Assembly: GCF_001083805.1 (NCBI RefSeq)
Contig: NZ_JXSK01000008.1
Span: 62,001-126,000 of the forward strand
Reading direction: 5' to 3'
DNA: 64,000 nt
Source: Photorhabdus luminescens subsp. luminescens
GTDB lineage: Bacteria > Pseudomonadota > Gammaproteobacteria > Enterobacterales > Enterobacteriaceae
The position numbers and the translations under genes are program-made. Below are positions 19,117-28,350 of the stretch, in pieces. The notes under the pieces were generated by a model, which was given only the letters and a program-made list of their open reading frames with translations, was not told where the DNA came from and searched no databases. The first letter of the stretch is position 1; the number at the start of each line of letters is the position of its first letter.

Positions 19117-20706
19117 TCATTTGGGCATCTCCGGCCACTCAATATCAGGCGTTTGTAAAATATCTACACGAGCGAGTAATACTCTGTATTTCTTCCACTC
19201 TAGCAAAGCAGCTTCTTCTGCCGTAGTAGCAATTTCAAGGTCAACAGAGTCTTGTAGCAATGAGAGTGTTTCATTTGCCTGAAGTAACAGTTCTGCTTGC
19301 TTCTGTTTTGCTTCTGCAATCTGATGGGATTTGAGTAGGTCTTGATCAACTACCCACTCTTTACCATTCCATCTATCGTAATCGGTATCAGGTTTCTTGA
19401 ATGTCAGAATTTCTGGCAACTCGCCCAATTCCGTAATTTCTTGCTGTGCACGAGTTTGCTTGTTGTAAACAATTTTTCCGCGATAGTCAGGTACTATTTC
19501 CCAACGCTTACCGTCTTCACTGCGACAAATAGCCATATCATCAGAATCGGGCAGCTCTGGCTCATCAAGATAAGCACCCGCCGACAAACTGACACCAAGC
19601 ATGGCATATTCAATATCAGAGTTTGTAAATTCTCGTGTAATTTGATTAGTGTGATAAACTTTTATCCAACCTGCTTGAATTGCTAATCCGTCTTTACCCA
19701 ATACTGCTGTTTCATGTTCTAAAGCGTATTTTTGTTCAGTCATTATGCTACATACTGCTCTCACTATGTAATTAAATGTATCAAATTTACCACGCAAATC
19801 AGGTATTTTACCGTCAGGATAAGCTGCCGCTAATTGCGGATATCGAGATTTATCAAATGTCTGACCATGACAACAAAGATACCCTTTCGGAGTGTATCTT
19901 GACGAATGCAAGATGGGGGCACCAACTGGAATATTTACAGAACTAACATCGTCAGTCATCGCTAATGTTCCGGATTTCTTTTGTAAACTTGCATAATAGA
20001 GGGTATTGCCACTTTTATCTCTGTAATAGATAGTCAATGGATCTTGTCCGTCAGGATTCGTTGCCATCTGAATATAATATCCATCTTTTTTCTTTAGCCG
20101 GATACCTGCATATTCGTGATTTGCATCTACATCTAAACTACTGCATGTGAATTGTTCTTGAGATTTTTTTAACGCATAGTTCCCGCTCACCCAGTCGCGC
20201 TGAGCTGAATTCTTAGCCAAACTCACCGTTTCCGACAAACCCAAATTTTTCACAAACTCATTTTTATCAGAAATATCTGCACCATTTTGGTTTTTGGACA
20301 ATCTGCTGTTAGCATTATTATTTACATCGGAAACAAGCTTCTGAGTTGCAGCAAGTATATTACTATTACCAACCACCTCTATAAGCTGAACAACACCTTT
20401 CTGTGTTAATGAAGCATTTGGTACTTCGGTTGCAATTTTTTGATCTAAAGCTCCATTTAATTGGGCAGTGAGCTTAACTATATCCCCATCATCCAAAACA
20501 TCATTGCCGGAATATGTTGCAATAAAATTAGATACAACAGATGCTATTGTTGACGACTGACGTAATACCTTATTAAGCAAATGAACAGTAATATTATCTG
20601 GTGGAAACCCTGTTTTTAAACTCTGACTTTCCTCATATCTTTCTTGACTGACTACATTCGCATTATCATTGATAGAAAAAGCCTTAAAATCATTCTTAGA
20701 ACTCAT
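19117..20706 (-). CDS. Fused tail fibre-Tfa protein, module 3
   Basis: 529 residues from an ATG at 20706 (GAGGGGAG upstream). Residues 1-160 are the shared N-terminus with NLGLSETV but a degenerate site (GTTT core kept, ACC changed). A collar domain starts (ILHSSRYTPKGYLCCHGQTF, IPDLRGKF) but jumps straight to FNYIVRA, losing roughly 85 residues. The stop that normally precedes the Tfa ATG is gone, so the frame runs on as AVCSI and then the full Tfa (MTEQKYALEHETAV to IEWPEMPK). A separate Tfa could still start at the internal ATG at 19743. Probably a deletion product. Confidence 0.8.
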   Translation of the reverse strand: MSSKNDFKAFSINDNANVVSQERYEESQSLKTGFPPDNITVHLLNKVLRQSSTIASVVSNFIATYSGNDVLDDGDIVKLTAQLNGALDQKIATEVPNASLTQKGVVQLIEVVGNSNILAATQKLVSDVNNNANSRLSKNQNGADISDKNEFVKNLGLSETVSLAKNSAQRDWVSGNYALKKSQEQFTCSSLDVDANHEYAGIRLKKKDGYYIQMATNPDGQDPLTIYYRDKSGNTLYYASLQKKSGTLAMTDDVSSVNIPVGAPILHSSRYTPKGYLCCHGQTFDKSRYPQLAAAYPDGKIPDLRGKFDTFNYIVRAVCSIMTEQKYALEHETAVLGKDGLAIQAGWIKVYHTNQITREFTNSDIEYAMLGVSLSAGAYLDEPELPDSDDMAICRSEDGKRWEIVPDYRGKIVYNKQTRAQQEITELGELPEILTFKKPDTDYDRWNGKEWVVDQDLLKSHQIAEAKQKQAELLLQANETLSLLQDSVDLEIATTAEEAALLEWKKYRVLLARVDILQTPDIEWPEMPK

Positions 20707-20929
20707 ATACTCTCCCCTCAAGTTAAATAATATTACTTTATAATCAACATGTTGAATTATTGTAAAAACAATTCCCTGTGACTCACGCTAATCAAAGTCT
20801 AGTTCATAAAAAGAATGATGTAGTTTTTTCATTAATTTATAACGTTAACTGCTTTTTTATAATAGGCAGAAATACGTAATTCAACATTTTGAAATTTAAA
20901 ATATATCCAAAAATATATATTTAACATCT

Positions 20930-21188
20930 GAAAATTATTTTCTCTTATTTCCTCTATCTTTTCCTGCAACTCTCTCTACTTAATGTTCCATACTGAATCT
21001 TTAAGTATCTGAACTCTAATACTTAATCTACAACGTTCAGGGAATATTACATAGCTCACCGTCTTCACAAAATACGCGCCCATTATTTTCATAAACTCAT
21101 TTGAGTCTTAGTTTTGAAGACGGGTTAGTAAGTAAGAGAGCTGTATGTAAATTCCCTAGAAAAACCAACCTTTTACGGTTGGTTTTTT
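20930..21188 (-). pseudogene. Decayed fibre 3' end and terminator
   Basis: 20930-21130 is another degenerate copy of the 17316-type fibre C-terminus; 21160-21188 is a well-kept AAAAACCAACC/GGTTGGTTTTTT terminator at the end of the module 4 Tfa. The bases 20707-20930 are the module 3 leader. Confidence 0.6.
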
Positions 21189-21234
21189 ATGCTTGAGACT
21201 TATCTGATATAAAACTCCTCTTACCCAATCTCAT

Positions 21235-21831
21235 TCATTTGGGCATCTCCGGCCACTCCACATCCGGCGCTTGTGAAGTATCTACACGAGCGAGTAATAC
21301 TCTGTATTTTTTCCACTCTAGCAAAGCAGCTTCTTCTGCCGTATTAGCAATTTCAAGGTCAACAGAGTCTTGTAGCAATGAGAGTGTTTCATTTGCATGT
21401 CGCAACATTTCTACTTGCTTCTGTTTTGCGTCATTGATTTGACTGGATTTGAGAAGGTCTTTATCGATTACCCATTCTTCACCATTCCATTTGTCATAAT
21501 CGGTGTCAGGCTTCTCGAAGGTCAGAGTTTCTGGTAACTCACCAATTTCAGTAATTTTCTGCGGTAAACGAGTCTGTTTGTCGTAAGCTGTTTTTCCGCG
21601 ATAATCTGGCACAATCAGCCAATGGGTTAAATCAGATGAACGGCAAGCGACATATCCCTCTTTAATCTCAGGTAATGCATCTGTGCAAGAGTTAGCAGGA
21701 AGACCAATACCAACAGGAAGATACTCATCAGTGCTGTTTAAATACTCCAGCGTAATTGCATCGTAATTAAACACCATGATATTTCCGCTACTGATAGCAA
21801 TATTATTTTTATCCAATACAGCCTTATTCAT
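21235..21831 (-). CDS. Tail fibre assembly protein (Tfa), module 4
   Basis: 198 residues. The N-terminal half (MNKAVLDKNNIAISSGNIMV) differs from the module 1 and 3 Tfa proteins, while the C-terminal half (VPDYRGKTAYDKQTR, YDKWNGEEWVID, LLQDSVDLEIANTAEEAALL, DVEWPEMPK) is nearly the same, so the protein is mosaic. ATG overlaps the stop of the upstream collar gene by one base (TAATG type). Confidence 0.82.
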   Translation of the reverse strand: MNKAVLDKNNIAISSGNIMVFNYDAITLEYLNSTDEYLPVGIGLPANSCTDALPEIKEGYVACRSSDLTHWLIVPDYRGKTAYDKQTRLPQKITEIGELPETLTFEKPDTDYDKWNGEEWVIDKDLLKSSQINDAKQKQVEMLRHANETLSLLQDSVDLEIANTAEEAALLEWKKYRVLLARVDTSQAPDVEWPEMPK

Positions 21832-22331
21832 CAGGCAATCCTCACAATATAATTAAATGCTACGTTTCGTGGACGTGTTTCTATTCCTGTTGAAGCAACA
21901 ATCACATTATCCATATAACCGTAGCCACCAGATCCCATTCCAATAGCAATACCTAGCCCGCGAGTATCAATTCCATAGTTAACATTTTGGTAAACACTAT
22001 TGAGAATACGGCTTGGTGTACCCAAACCATCGGTTCCACCATTTGAGTTGGACCACATCCGGCCAATTCTGTGACTATGTGGAGCGATATCTGCCAGTTG
22101 AGTGGAAAGTAGATATCGATTAATGTCCACTCCACGCCCATCATCCCAACCACGAATAAATTCACCCCGCAAATCGGGTAATACACCGGATGGATATGCT
22201 GCCGCTAATTTTGGATATAAAATTTTATCAAAGATCGCTCCATTACATTTCACCCACCCAATTGGTGGTACATCAGTCGGCCAAGGAAGTGGTATTCCTA
22301 CCGGAATCTCTTCAAGTAAAGATATGCTCAT
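21831..22331 (-). CDS. Tail collar domain fragment, module 4
   Basis: 166 residues beginning MSISLLEEIPVGIPLPWP. It has a complete collar domain (VPPIGWVKCNG, YPKLAAAYP, LPDLRGEFIRGW, ending RNVAFNYIVRIA) but no shared fibre N-terminus, so it probably cannot attach to a tail by itself. Its ATG sits at the exact TAATG junction where a Tfa gene would begin after the decayed fibre upstream, suggesting that recombination placed a second collar there. Confidence 0.7.
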   Translation of the reverse strand: MSISLLEEIPVGIPLPWPTDVPPIGWVKCNGAIFDKILYPKLAAAYPSGVLPDLRGEFIRGWDDGRGVDINRYLLSTQLADIAPHSHRIGRMWSNSNGGTDGLGTPSRILNSVYQNVNYGIDTRGLGIAIGMGSGGYGYMDNVIVASTGIETRPRNVAFNYIVRIA

Positions 22332-22337
22332 TATGCT

Positions 22338-22665
22338 GCCCTTAAAATATAGTTAAATGCTATGTTTCATGGTCTTGACACGCCTATAAAATTAAAATCC
22401 TCTGACCATTCTGCCCCTTTTGGATAATATACAACTTTTACCGAAAAATAGAGTAACGGCCACGAAATAGGATAACTTACAGGTATATTAATTTCTTCAA
22501 GTAATGAATTTATTATTTCCTTAATAAACTTTTATGTAACCACCTATGTGTCGCTATTGCCCATCACATCTGTAAACTGGACAATATCTTTCTATATTAA
22601 TAAAGCACTGAGAATGTCTGTTGTAATTTTCACCCTAAAGACTTAAAATCATTTTTTCTCATATA
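22338..22665 (-). pseudogene. Decayed tail fibre, module 4 N-terminal part
   Basis: On the minus strand, pieces of the fibre pattern remain in changing frames: a KKNDFKS-like start near 22660, TDVMGNSDT-like and EEINIPV-like pieces, and a C-terminus RP-stop-NIAFNYILRAA. Large internal losses and stops make it non-functional. Confidence 0.65.
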
Positions 22666-22879
22666 ATTTTCTTAAATAAAATAATTTTCTTATGTAATAA
22701 ATATATTAAATTATTGAAAAAATACTCCCTCTGCAATTCACACTAACCAAAGTCTAGTTCATAAAAATAATAATGCGGTATTCTTATTTCTTATAAGGCC
22801 AATCGTTTCTATATAATTAAAAGTAATAAATATTTCAATATTTTTGAATCGAAAACATATACAAACCATCTATATTTAA

Positions 22880-22990
22880 CGCCTGGGAACTATTTTTTTC
22901 TTATTCTTTCTATCTATTCCTGCAATTCTTTCTGTTTTAAATTCTAAACTGAATCTTTCTGCATTTGGGCACGAATATCTAAGTGACAGA
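22880..22990 (-). pseudogene. Short decayed fibre 3' fragment
   Basis: About 110 bases resemble the fibre C-terminal remnants at 15390, 18840 and 20930 (the QERI, QMxKDS and VRIxMP stretch on the minus strand), much diverged. It is the fourth such remnant. Confidence 0.45.
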
Positions 22991-23120
22991 ATTGGGAAAA
23001 ATTCCACCTTCTAACTTAAAGCTTTCATCAGACTTGTCTCTACCTTTTCCTTATCTAACAAAATAGCATCCATGCGCCAATAAGATCTCTTTCAGTTGAG
23101 GATATAAACCAAATCCCATG

Positions 23121-23375
23121 TCAGAACACCATCCTTAAATCGTAAGACTGTTCCTGAACGAAACTAATTTTCACCGCCTCAGGATTACTACCCAAATTCA
23201 TCTCGTATAACTCTGGAACTATCTCCCATACTCGTTCTATCAATTTATCATAGGTTTTGGCTTCGGTTATTAACCCTAACTCATCACATTCAGCAATCCA
23301 CATATCATCATAAGTGACTTTTACAACAAAATTAGTTTGCCGATCACCGAAATGTACTTTGTAAACTATGTTCAT
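23121..23375 (-). CDS. DUF1902 family protein (possible antitoxin)
   Basis: 84 residues from ATG at 23375, chosen because GAGGAGG lies 7 bases upstream; the longer frame would swallow that site. The pattern VTYDDMWIAECDELGLITEA, then YDKLIERVWEIVPELYEMN, is the HicB-like fold of DUF1902. Such proteins are usually small antitoxin-like partners. No HicA-type toxin was recognised beside it, so it is an orphan. Confidence 0.65.
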   Translation of the reverse strand: MNIVYKVHFGDRQTNFVVKVTYDDMWIAECDELGLITEAKTYDKLIERVWEIVPELYEMNLGSNPEAVKISFVQEQSYDLRMVF

Positions 23376-23404
23376 AACACTCCTCCTCATCACTTACTAC
23401 CATT

Positions 23405-23731
23405 TGGTAATAATAGTCCGCACGATAATGTAAGAAAAGGAGATCATTTAAGCCATCCTACCAATCTTGAAGACATTCAACTACTGCGCATTTCTCGCGA
23501 AGTTCCCAATTCTGTTTTACTAGGGCCTTAAAATCCGCATTGTTATCCGTAACCAATTTAGCTTGAAGGTAATCAACATTATAGATTGTTATCAGCTTGA
23601 GATAATGCCGGGGTCGAGCAGATTAACTTTTCAGCCTTACTAGTAGCTTTTGAGCAATCAAAGCTCGCACCGAATGATAGGAATGACATACCACACAGTA
23701 TTAATGCCAAAAAACCTATTAGTGTTCTCAT
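23405..23731 (-). pseudogene. Decayed LprI/DUF1311-like secreted protein
   Basis: The minus strand starts at 23731 with a signal peptide (MRTLIGFLALILCGMSFLSF) and SFDCSKATSKAEKLICSTPA, typical of the LprI/DUF1311 lysozyme-inhibitor-like fold. The first frame stops at 23579. The next frame continues the family (DYLQAKLVTDNNADFKALV, WELREKC, VVECLQDW) until a second stop near 23450. So at least one frameshift and one stop have destroyed it. Confidence 0.65.
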
Positions 23732-23893
23732 ACACTACTCCTATTAGTGATTTTTCAGCATTATTTTAAATACATTAAAGATAAAATCACAACCTGAATC
23801 TTTTCTAATTTACAATTTTCTCCTCAAGAGACTAATTGTATTTTTAACTCTTGATTTCCTCGAAGTTATCATACCTTCTCCGCCCGCTCCTAC

Positions 23894-24067
23894 ATGGCTA
23901 TGAATAATCTGAGCACATCTATTTATCCTCAAGCATGCGGTAAACACACCATCAAGTTTTACCTGATATGTCTCATATTCGGTTCATTCCTTTATTTAAT
24001 GATTTTCACTGGCAAATACATCGTCGCTGTAGAGTTGGATAATTCAGTATTAACAAAACTATTCTAA
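23894..24067 (+). CDS. Possible 57-residue single-helix membrane protein
   Basis: The frame starts MAMNNLSTSIYPQACGKHT and then has one hydrophobic helix (FYLICLIFGSFLYLMIFTG), ending VLTKLF. No strong ribosome site. A terminator-like hairpin (24071-24090) follows directly. It is not recognised and could be chance; the compact helix and the terminator speak for it. Confidence 0.35.
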   Translation: MAMNNLSTSIYPQACGKHTIKFYLICLIFGSFLYLMIFTGKYIVAVELDNSVLTKLF

Positions 24068-24070
24068 GAA

Positions 24071-24090
24071 TGGCCTGTCTATTCAGGCCA
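24071..24090. terminator. Hairpin at the end of module 5 Tfa
   Basis: TGGCCTG and CAGGCCA with a 6-base loop lie just beyond the Tfa stop at 24097. A related hairpin is at 30134-30151, next to another Tfa remnant. Confidence 0.5.
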
Positions 24091-24096
24091 CTGTCG

Positions 24097-24519
24097 TTAT
24101 TTTGGCTGTTCCGGCCATTCAATATCAGGAGCCTGTGAAATATCAACCCTGTTCAGCATGACTCTGTATTTCTTCCATACTGATAGAGCCGTTTCCTCTT
24201 CTTTAGTCGCAATCCCTAAATCAACAGCATCTTGTAATGGCGCTATCTGCTGACTAGCCTCTACAATAAATTGTTGCTTTTTACTTTCAACATACTGCTG
24301 CAATTCTTCTCTTGTTGGCGGAGGAATATCAGCCCATTCCGGTAAACCATTTTGACCTGCTATACGATATTTTCCTTCTGGAACATTATTAGCGGCGTAT
24401 TCTTGATAAACATCAATACCAACCTCAATAATATCATCGGGCAATGAACCAGAAGCAATATAATTCTGTTCCAATTCTATAGGGTAGAATGCATTTGTCT
24501 TTGCGCTATAAAAATACAT
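24097..24519 (-). CDS. Tail fibre assembly protein (Tfa), short type, module 5
   Basis: 140 residues of the P2/Mu-type fibre assembly family: [20 protein letters not shown], then [20 protein letters not shown], and the C-terminal [31 protein letters not shown] and IEWPEQPK. It shares only the C-terminal half with the longer Tfa proteins of modules 1, 3 and 4. Starts 3 bases after the fibre stop. Confidence 0.82.
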   Translation of the reverse strand: MYFYSAKTNAFYPIELEQNYIASGSLPDDIIEVGIDVYQEYAANNVPEGKYRIAGQNGLPEWADIPPPTREELQQYVESKKQQFIVEASQQIAPLQDAVDLGIATKEEETALSVWKKYRVMLNRVDISQAPDIEWPEQPK

Positions 24520-24521
24520 AA

Positions 24522-25109
24522 TTAATATCCTATCGCCAAATATCTCACGACACTATTTGTTAACGCATATACAGAGTTTCTACATGTTACAATAAATTGA
24601 TTTGCAGAAAGAGGTACAGCAGCAACCCCTGCGCCATATTGACCAAAATCAGAATATGTCGCAACAATCTGTAAACAAGCATTAGGAAATGGGATGGCGA
24701 AAGTTTTGTAATCATTTAGATTCATAGAGCCGGCTACCTGACCCCACTGAATAATTATCCCAGTATCACCACATTTCCACCAACCATTCACAACCTTGTT
24801 GGCAGTATTCACATTAAGATTACAACACTTGGCAATTTTTTGGTCTAATACGCTTTTAAATTGTGCGGTGATTTTAGCTACATCACCATCATCCAAAACA
24901 TCAGTGCCAGATTCTGTCGCAATAAAATCAGCTACAGCAGATGATATAGTTGATGCTTGACGTAATATCTTATTTAATATGTGATTAGGAATATATTGAT
25001 TGTCTGGAAACCCAACCAGCAAATTCGGATATGTTTCATAGCTTTGTTGACTAGTCACATTAGCGTTACTACTGATAGCAAAAGCTTTAAAATCATTTTT
25101 TGCACTCAT
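24522..25109 (-). CDS. Short tail fibre, module 5
   Basis: 195 residues; ATG at 25109 sits 6 bases after AAGGAG. Shared N-terminus to about residue 95 ([38 protein letters not shown]), then a short tip domain with the W-rich motif [16 protein letters not shown] and the ending YLAIGY. This tip resembles the C-terminal gp53-like domain of phage fibres and is shared with modules 8 and 9. Followed by its Tfa. Confidence 0.85.
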   Translation of the reverse strand: MSAKNDFKAFAISSNANVTSQQSYETYPNLLVGFPDNQYIPNHILNKILRQASTISSAVADFIATESGTDVLDDGDVAKITAQFKSVLDQKIAKCCNLNVNTANKVVNGWWKCGDTGIIIQWGQVAGSMNLNDYKTFAIPFPNACLQIVATYSDFGQYGAGVAAVPLSANQFIVTCRNSVYALTNSVVRYLAIGY

Positions 25110-25521
25110 ATACATCTCCTTAAATTAAATAACATTATTTCATAATAAACATATTTAACTATCACTAAAGATGATTTCTCACAATTCACATCGATAATAG
25201 TCTAGTTTAGAAAAACGATAATGAAATATTTTTATAACTAAAAGGAGTAACTATTTTTATATAATGTGCAAAAATAAACAACGCGATATATTGTAATCAA
25301 ATACATCCCCAAAACCATTATATTCAACATTAGAAATTATTATTTCTATATCTTTTTTTCCTTCAATTATTTTCTCATTAAGTCACAAATATAACCTTAA
25401 AGCATTTTATTACACTCCCCATCACTGCCATTCAATAATATTCCATATTATTCATATATAGCCAAAATCCATATTTAAATTCTGGCTATATTCCTATGGC
25501 ACTCACTGAGAGATTATTACC
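25110..25521 (-). other. Module 5 leader and spacer
   Basis: 25110-25300 is the conserved fibre leader. The rest is AT-rich with weak traces of decayed fibre sequence; no gene seen. Confidence 0.4.
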
Positions 25522-26286
25522 TTATACACCCAAATAAATTACCGGTATCATACTGACATTTAACGGGCGGTTTTCATCTGCCGTTGGTACGACCTTTGAT
25601 GCATCAAAAGTGGCATATGCCGAATATCCATGATTACTATTAGCATTCGTTCCCGCAGCAATGACTGTTGCCGTACTCCTAACACCATAAAATACACCAC
25701 TGGTACGAGTAAAAAGCCCATGCGCTTGCCATCCCAAATTACCTGTAATATTTCTAATCGCATCTCCCTGTATTACACCTGGTGTCAATCCAGCGCGCAC
25801 AAATACCCCTCTTCCATCGGCAAACAGATTAGGCAGGTTGATTTTATTGCCATTCTGTTTGATTCCCCATGCTGCCTTATACGCATCTGATAAATTATTC
25901 AATGCCCGACCAACAGTTGAATCAATCTCATGAATAGCACCATTCGCAATATATTCTCCTTTAGCTAAATCTGATGCTGGATGTGCAGATAAATAGATAT
26001 CACCCGGTCGCTTAGATCCGACATAAAAAGCTTTTTTTAATTGTGCAGTGAGTTTGGTTATATCACCATTATCCAAAACGTCCTCGCCAGATTGTTCCGC
26101 AATAAAATTAGCCACGATGGATGCCATTACTGACGTTTGACGTAATATTTTATTTAACACATGGGTAGGAACATTATACGGTGGAAATCCAGTCGACAAT
26201 TCCGGCATCTCTTCATATAGTTGCTGGCTTACTACATTAGCATTATTACTAGTAGAAAAAGCTTTAAAATCATTTTTTGCGCTCAT
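25522..26286 (-). CDS. Tail fibre with collar-like tip, module 6
   Basis: 254 residues from ATG at 26286 (AAGGGG upstream); the frame is open 18 codons further but those are leader DNA. Shared N-terminus (KNDFKAFSTSNNANVVSQ, HVLNKILRQTSVMASIVANF) to about residue 95, then RPGDIYLSAHPAS, LPNLFADGRGVFVRAG and ENRPLNVSMIPVIYLGV, a collar-type tip. No Tfa follows; the next fibre starts about 160 bases upstream on the same strand. Confidence 0.82.
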   Translation of the reverse strand: MSAKNDFKAFSTSNNANVVSQQLYEEMPELSTGFPPYNVPTHVLNKILRQTSVMASIVANFIAEQSGEDVLDNGDITKLTAQLKKAFYVGSKRPGDIYLSAHPASDLAKGEYIANGAIHEIDSTVGRALNNLSDAYKAAWGIKQNGNKINLPNLFADGRGVFVRAGLTPGVIQGDAIRNITGNLGWQAHGLFTRTSGVFYGVRSTATVIAAGTNANSNHGYSAYATFDASKVVPTADENRPLNVSMIPVIYLGV

Positions 26287-26441
26287 ATATATCCCCTTTA
26301 GATTAAATGATATTATTTTATAATTAACATATTGAATCACTATTAGATGATTGACATTAATTCATGCAGATTAGAATCTAGTTCAAAAAATAATTAAATA
26401 TTCTTGTAATATGAATAATCTATTTATTCAGACTATCTTTA

Positions 26442-27857
26442 TTACTTCGGCTGTTGCGGCCACTCAACATCAGGAGCCAATGAAATATTAACTTTGCTCA
26501 ACATTACTCTATATTTCTTCCATTCCAATAGAACTGTTTTTTCTGCTTCGGAAGCAATACCTAAATCAACAGCATCTTGTAGTGGCGCAACAAGATTATT
26601 GGCTTTAATCAATAACTGAGATTTCTCATGTTCTGCTTGCTGTATTAGTTTCTCTTTATCAGCAACATAAACATTATCAGATTCTACTTCCGTATTCTCC
26701 CCAACAGCCTTGTCAGAAGGTTTATTCAATGAGTTATATTCTTGCGCCCAAGGTGTCCACGGACTATCGTGAAATTGGCTACGTGTATATACTCTACTGC
26801 TGTTATAAACAAAATAACGCTGAATAACGCCTGCCGCTTTCAATACAATAAGCGAACCAGCGAACGGCTCAGGGTAATTCGCGCCATTTTTAGCATGAGC
26901 ATTATATTCTTGATAATAAATCCCTGGAGTTTTATAACTATTTAAATCCGCGTTATCACCTAAATTAATCGACTGCCCGGCAAAGATATCTTGAGAGGTA
27001 ATATTGATATCCGCAGCTAACGCTTTTCCATTAACTTTGCGGAGCCCTGTGATATATCGAGAATCAGACTCTGCTTTTGCATACGCTCCAACCTCTCCAG
27101 CAGTAGGCCTATTCAATGTGTTATATTCTCTAGTCCAAGGAGTCCACGGGCTTTCATGAAATTGACTACGTGTATATACCCGGCTGCTGTTATAGACAAA
27201 ATAACGTTGAATAACCCCGGCCGCTTTCAGTACAACAAGCGAACCAGCGAACGGTTCAGGGTAATTATTACCGTTTTTGGCATGAGCATTATACTCTTGG
27301 TGATAAATCCCCGGTATTTTGTAATTATCCAAATTCGCATTGTCGCCTAAACTATGCGCCTGCCCAGCAAGAATATCCTGAGAAGTAATATTAATATCCT
27401 CAGTCAATACTTTCCCGTTAACTTTTCTGGTATTCGGTATCCTGGTATTAATACTTTCACGCAATGAATTTATTATTTCCTGAACCAGCTTTTGCGTAAC
27501 CGCTAGTGTGTCACTATTACCCACTACATCGGTAAGCTGAACAATACCTTTTCGTGTTAATGAGGCATTTGGAACTTCTGTTGCAATTTTTTGTTCTAAG
27601 GCTCTATTTAGTTGATCAGTAAGTTTAGCTATATTGCCATCATCCAAAATATCATTGCCAGATTGGGTCGCGATAAAATTAGCTACCACAGATGATATTG
27701 TTGACGATTGACGTAATACCTTATTTAACAGATTAACAGGAATATTATCGGATGGAAATCCAGTCTGCAAACTCTGGCTTTCTTCATACTTTGCCTGATT
27801 CACTACATTCGCATTATCACTAATAGAAAAAGCCTTAAAATCATTTTTAGCACTCAT
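26442..27857 (-). CDS. Tail fibre with two pyocin-knob repeats fused to a Tfa C-terminus, module 7
   Basis: 471 residues. Shared N-terminus (1-145), then two near-identical repeats of about 125 residues, each with RKVNGK, DINITSQDI, GIYxQEYNAHAKNG, YPEPFAGSL, VLKAAGVIQRYFVYNSS and FHxSPWTPW: the pyocin-knob pattern of fibre shafts. After SLNKPSDKAVG the frame runs into the C-terminal coiled coil of a Tfa ([40 protein letters not shown]) with no stop. A tip domain and the N-terminal half of Tfa were probably deleted. Confidence 0.8.
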   Translation of the reverse strand: MSAKNDFKAFSISDNANVVNQAKYEESQSLQTGFPSDNIPVNLLNKVLRQSSTISSVVANFIATQSGNDILDDGNIAKLTDQLNRALEQKIATEVPNASLTRKGIVQLTDVVGNSDTLAVTQKLVQEIINSLRESINTRIPNTRKVNGKVLTEDINITSQDILAGQAHSLGDNANLDNYKIPGIYHQEYNAHAKNGNNYPEPFAGSLVVLKAAGVIQRYFVYNSSRVYTRSQFHESPWTPWTREYNTLNRPTAGEVGAYAKAESDSRYITGLRKVNGKALAADINITSQDIFAGQSINLGDNADLNSYKTPGIYYQEYNAHAKNGANYPEPFAGSLIVLKAAGVIQRYFVYNSSRVYTRSQFHDSPWTPWAQEYNSLNKPSDKAVGENTEVESDNVYVADKEKLIQQAEHEKSQLLIKANNLVAPLQDAVDLGIASEAEKTVLLEWKKYRVMLSKVNISLAPDVEWPQQPK

Positions 27858-28350
27858 ATATAACCCTCAAATTGAATAATATTATTTACAAAAGACACCT
27901 TTAATTACTGCAAAAATAACCTATCACAATTCACATCAGTAATAGTCTAGTTGATAAAAACAATAACAAAACATCCTTATGAATCAGAATATTAACTATT
28001 TTTGTATAATTTAAAAAAAGAAAATTAAATTTCACAGAATTACTCTCATATTTATTCTACATTTCTCACTCTAACTTTCCTGTTTTAAGTTACAAACTTA
28101 ATTTTTCAGCATATTATATAAAAAAGATCTGATTTCAACTCTACATTTTACATATTAAATTATTTCAAAAATAAACTAATTTTATAATTTAAACATAAAA
28201 TCCTCATTAATATATTTGGTCATTTAAAGAAAGTCTGACTCTTATTAACTACAGAAATCAGACTTTAATAGCTACTTAATTTAAACTGTTCAAGTTTTGA
28301 AAGGCAGTGCAAAAATAAAAAGCATTTACTTTTGCATTATAAATTATATA
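27858..28350 (-). other. Module 7 leader and AT-rich spacer
   Basis: 27858-28030 is the conserved fibre leader. The remainder to 28350 is AT-rich, with faint traces of the fibre 3' remnant near 28060-28110 but no gene. Confidence 0.4.

Noticed and set aside
20220..20260. A third gix-like site in module 3 (NLGLSETV region)
   Set aside because: The GGTTT half is kept but the AAACC half has changed to AAATT, it is not inverted relative to a close partner, and no alternative C-terminus faces it. Probably a decayed site.
23337..23531. 64-codon plus-strand frame over the LprI-like remnant
   Set aside because: It is the reverse shadow of the decayed minus-strand gene, which explains its codon-like appearance.
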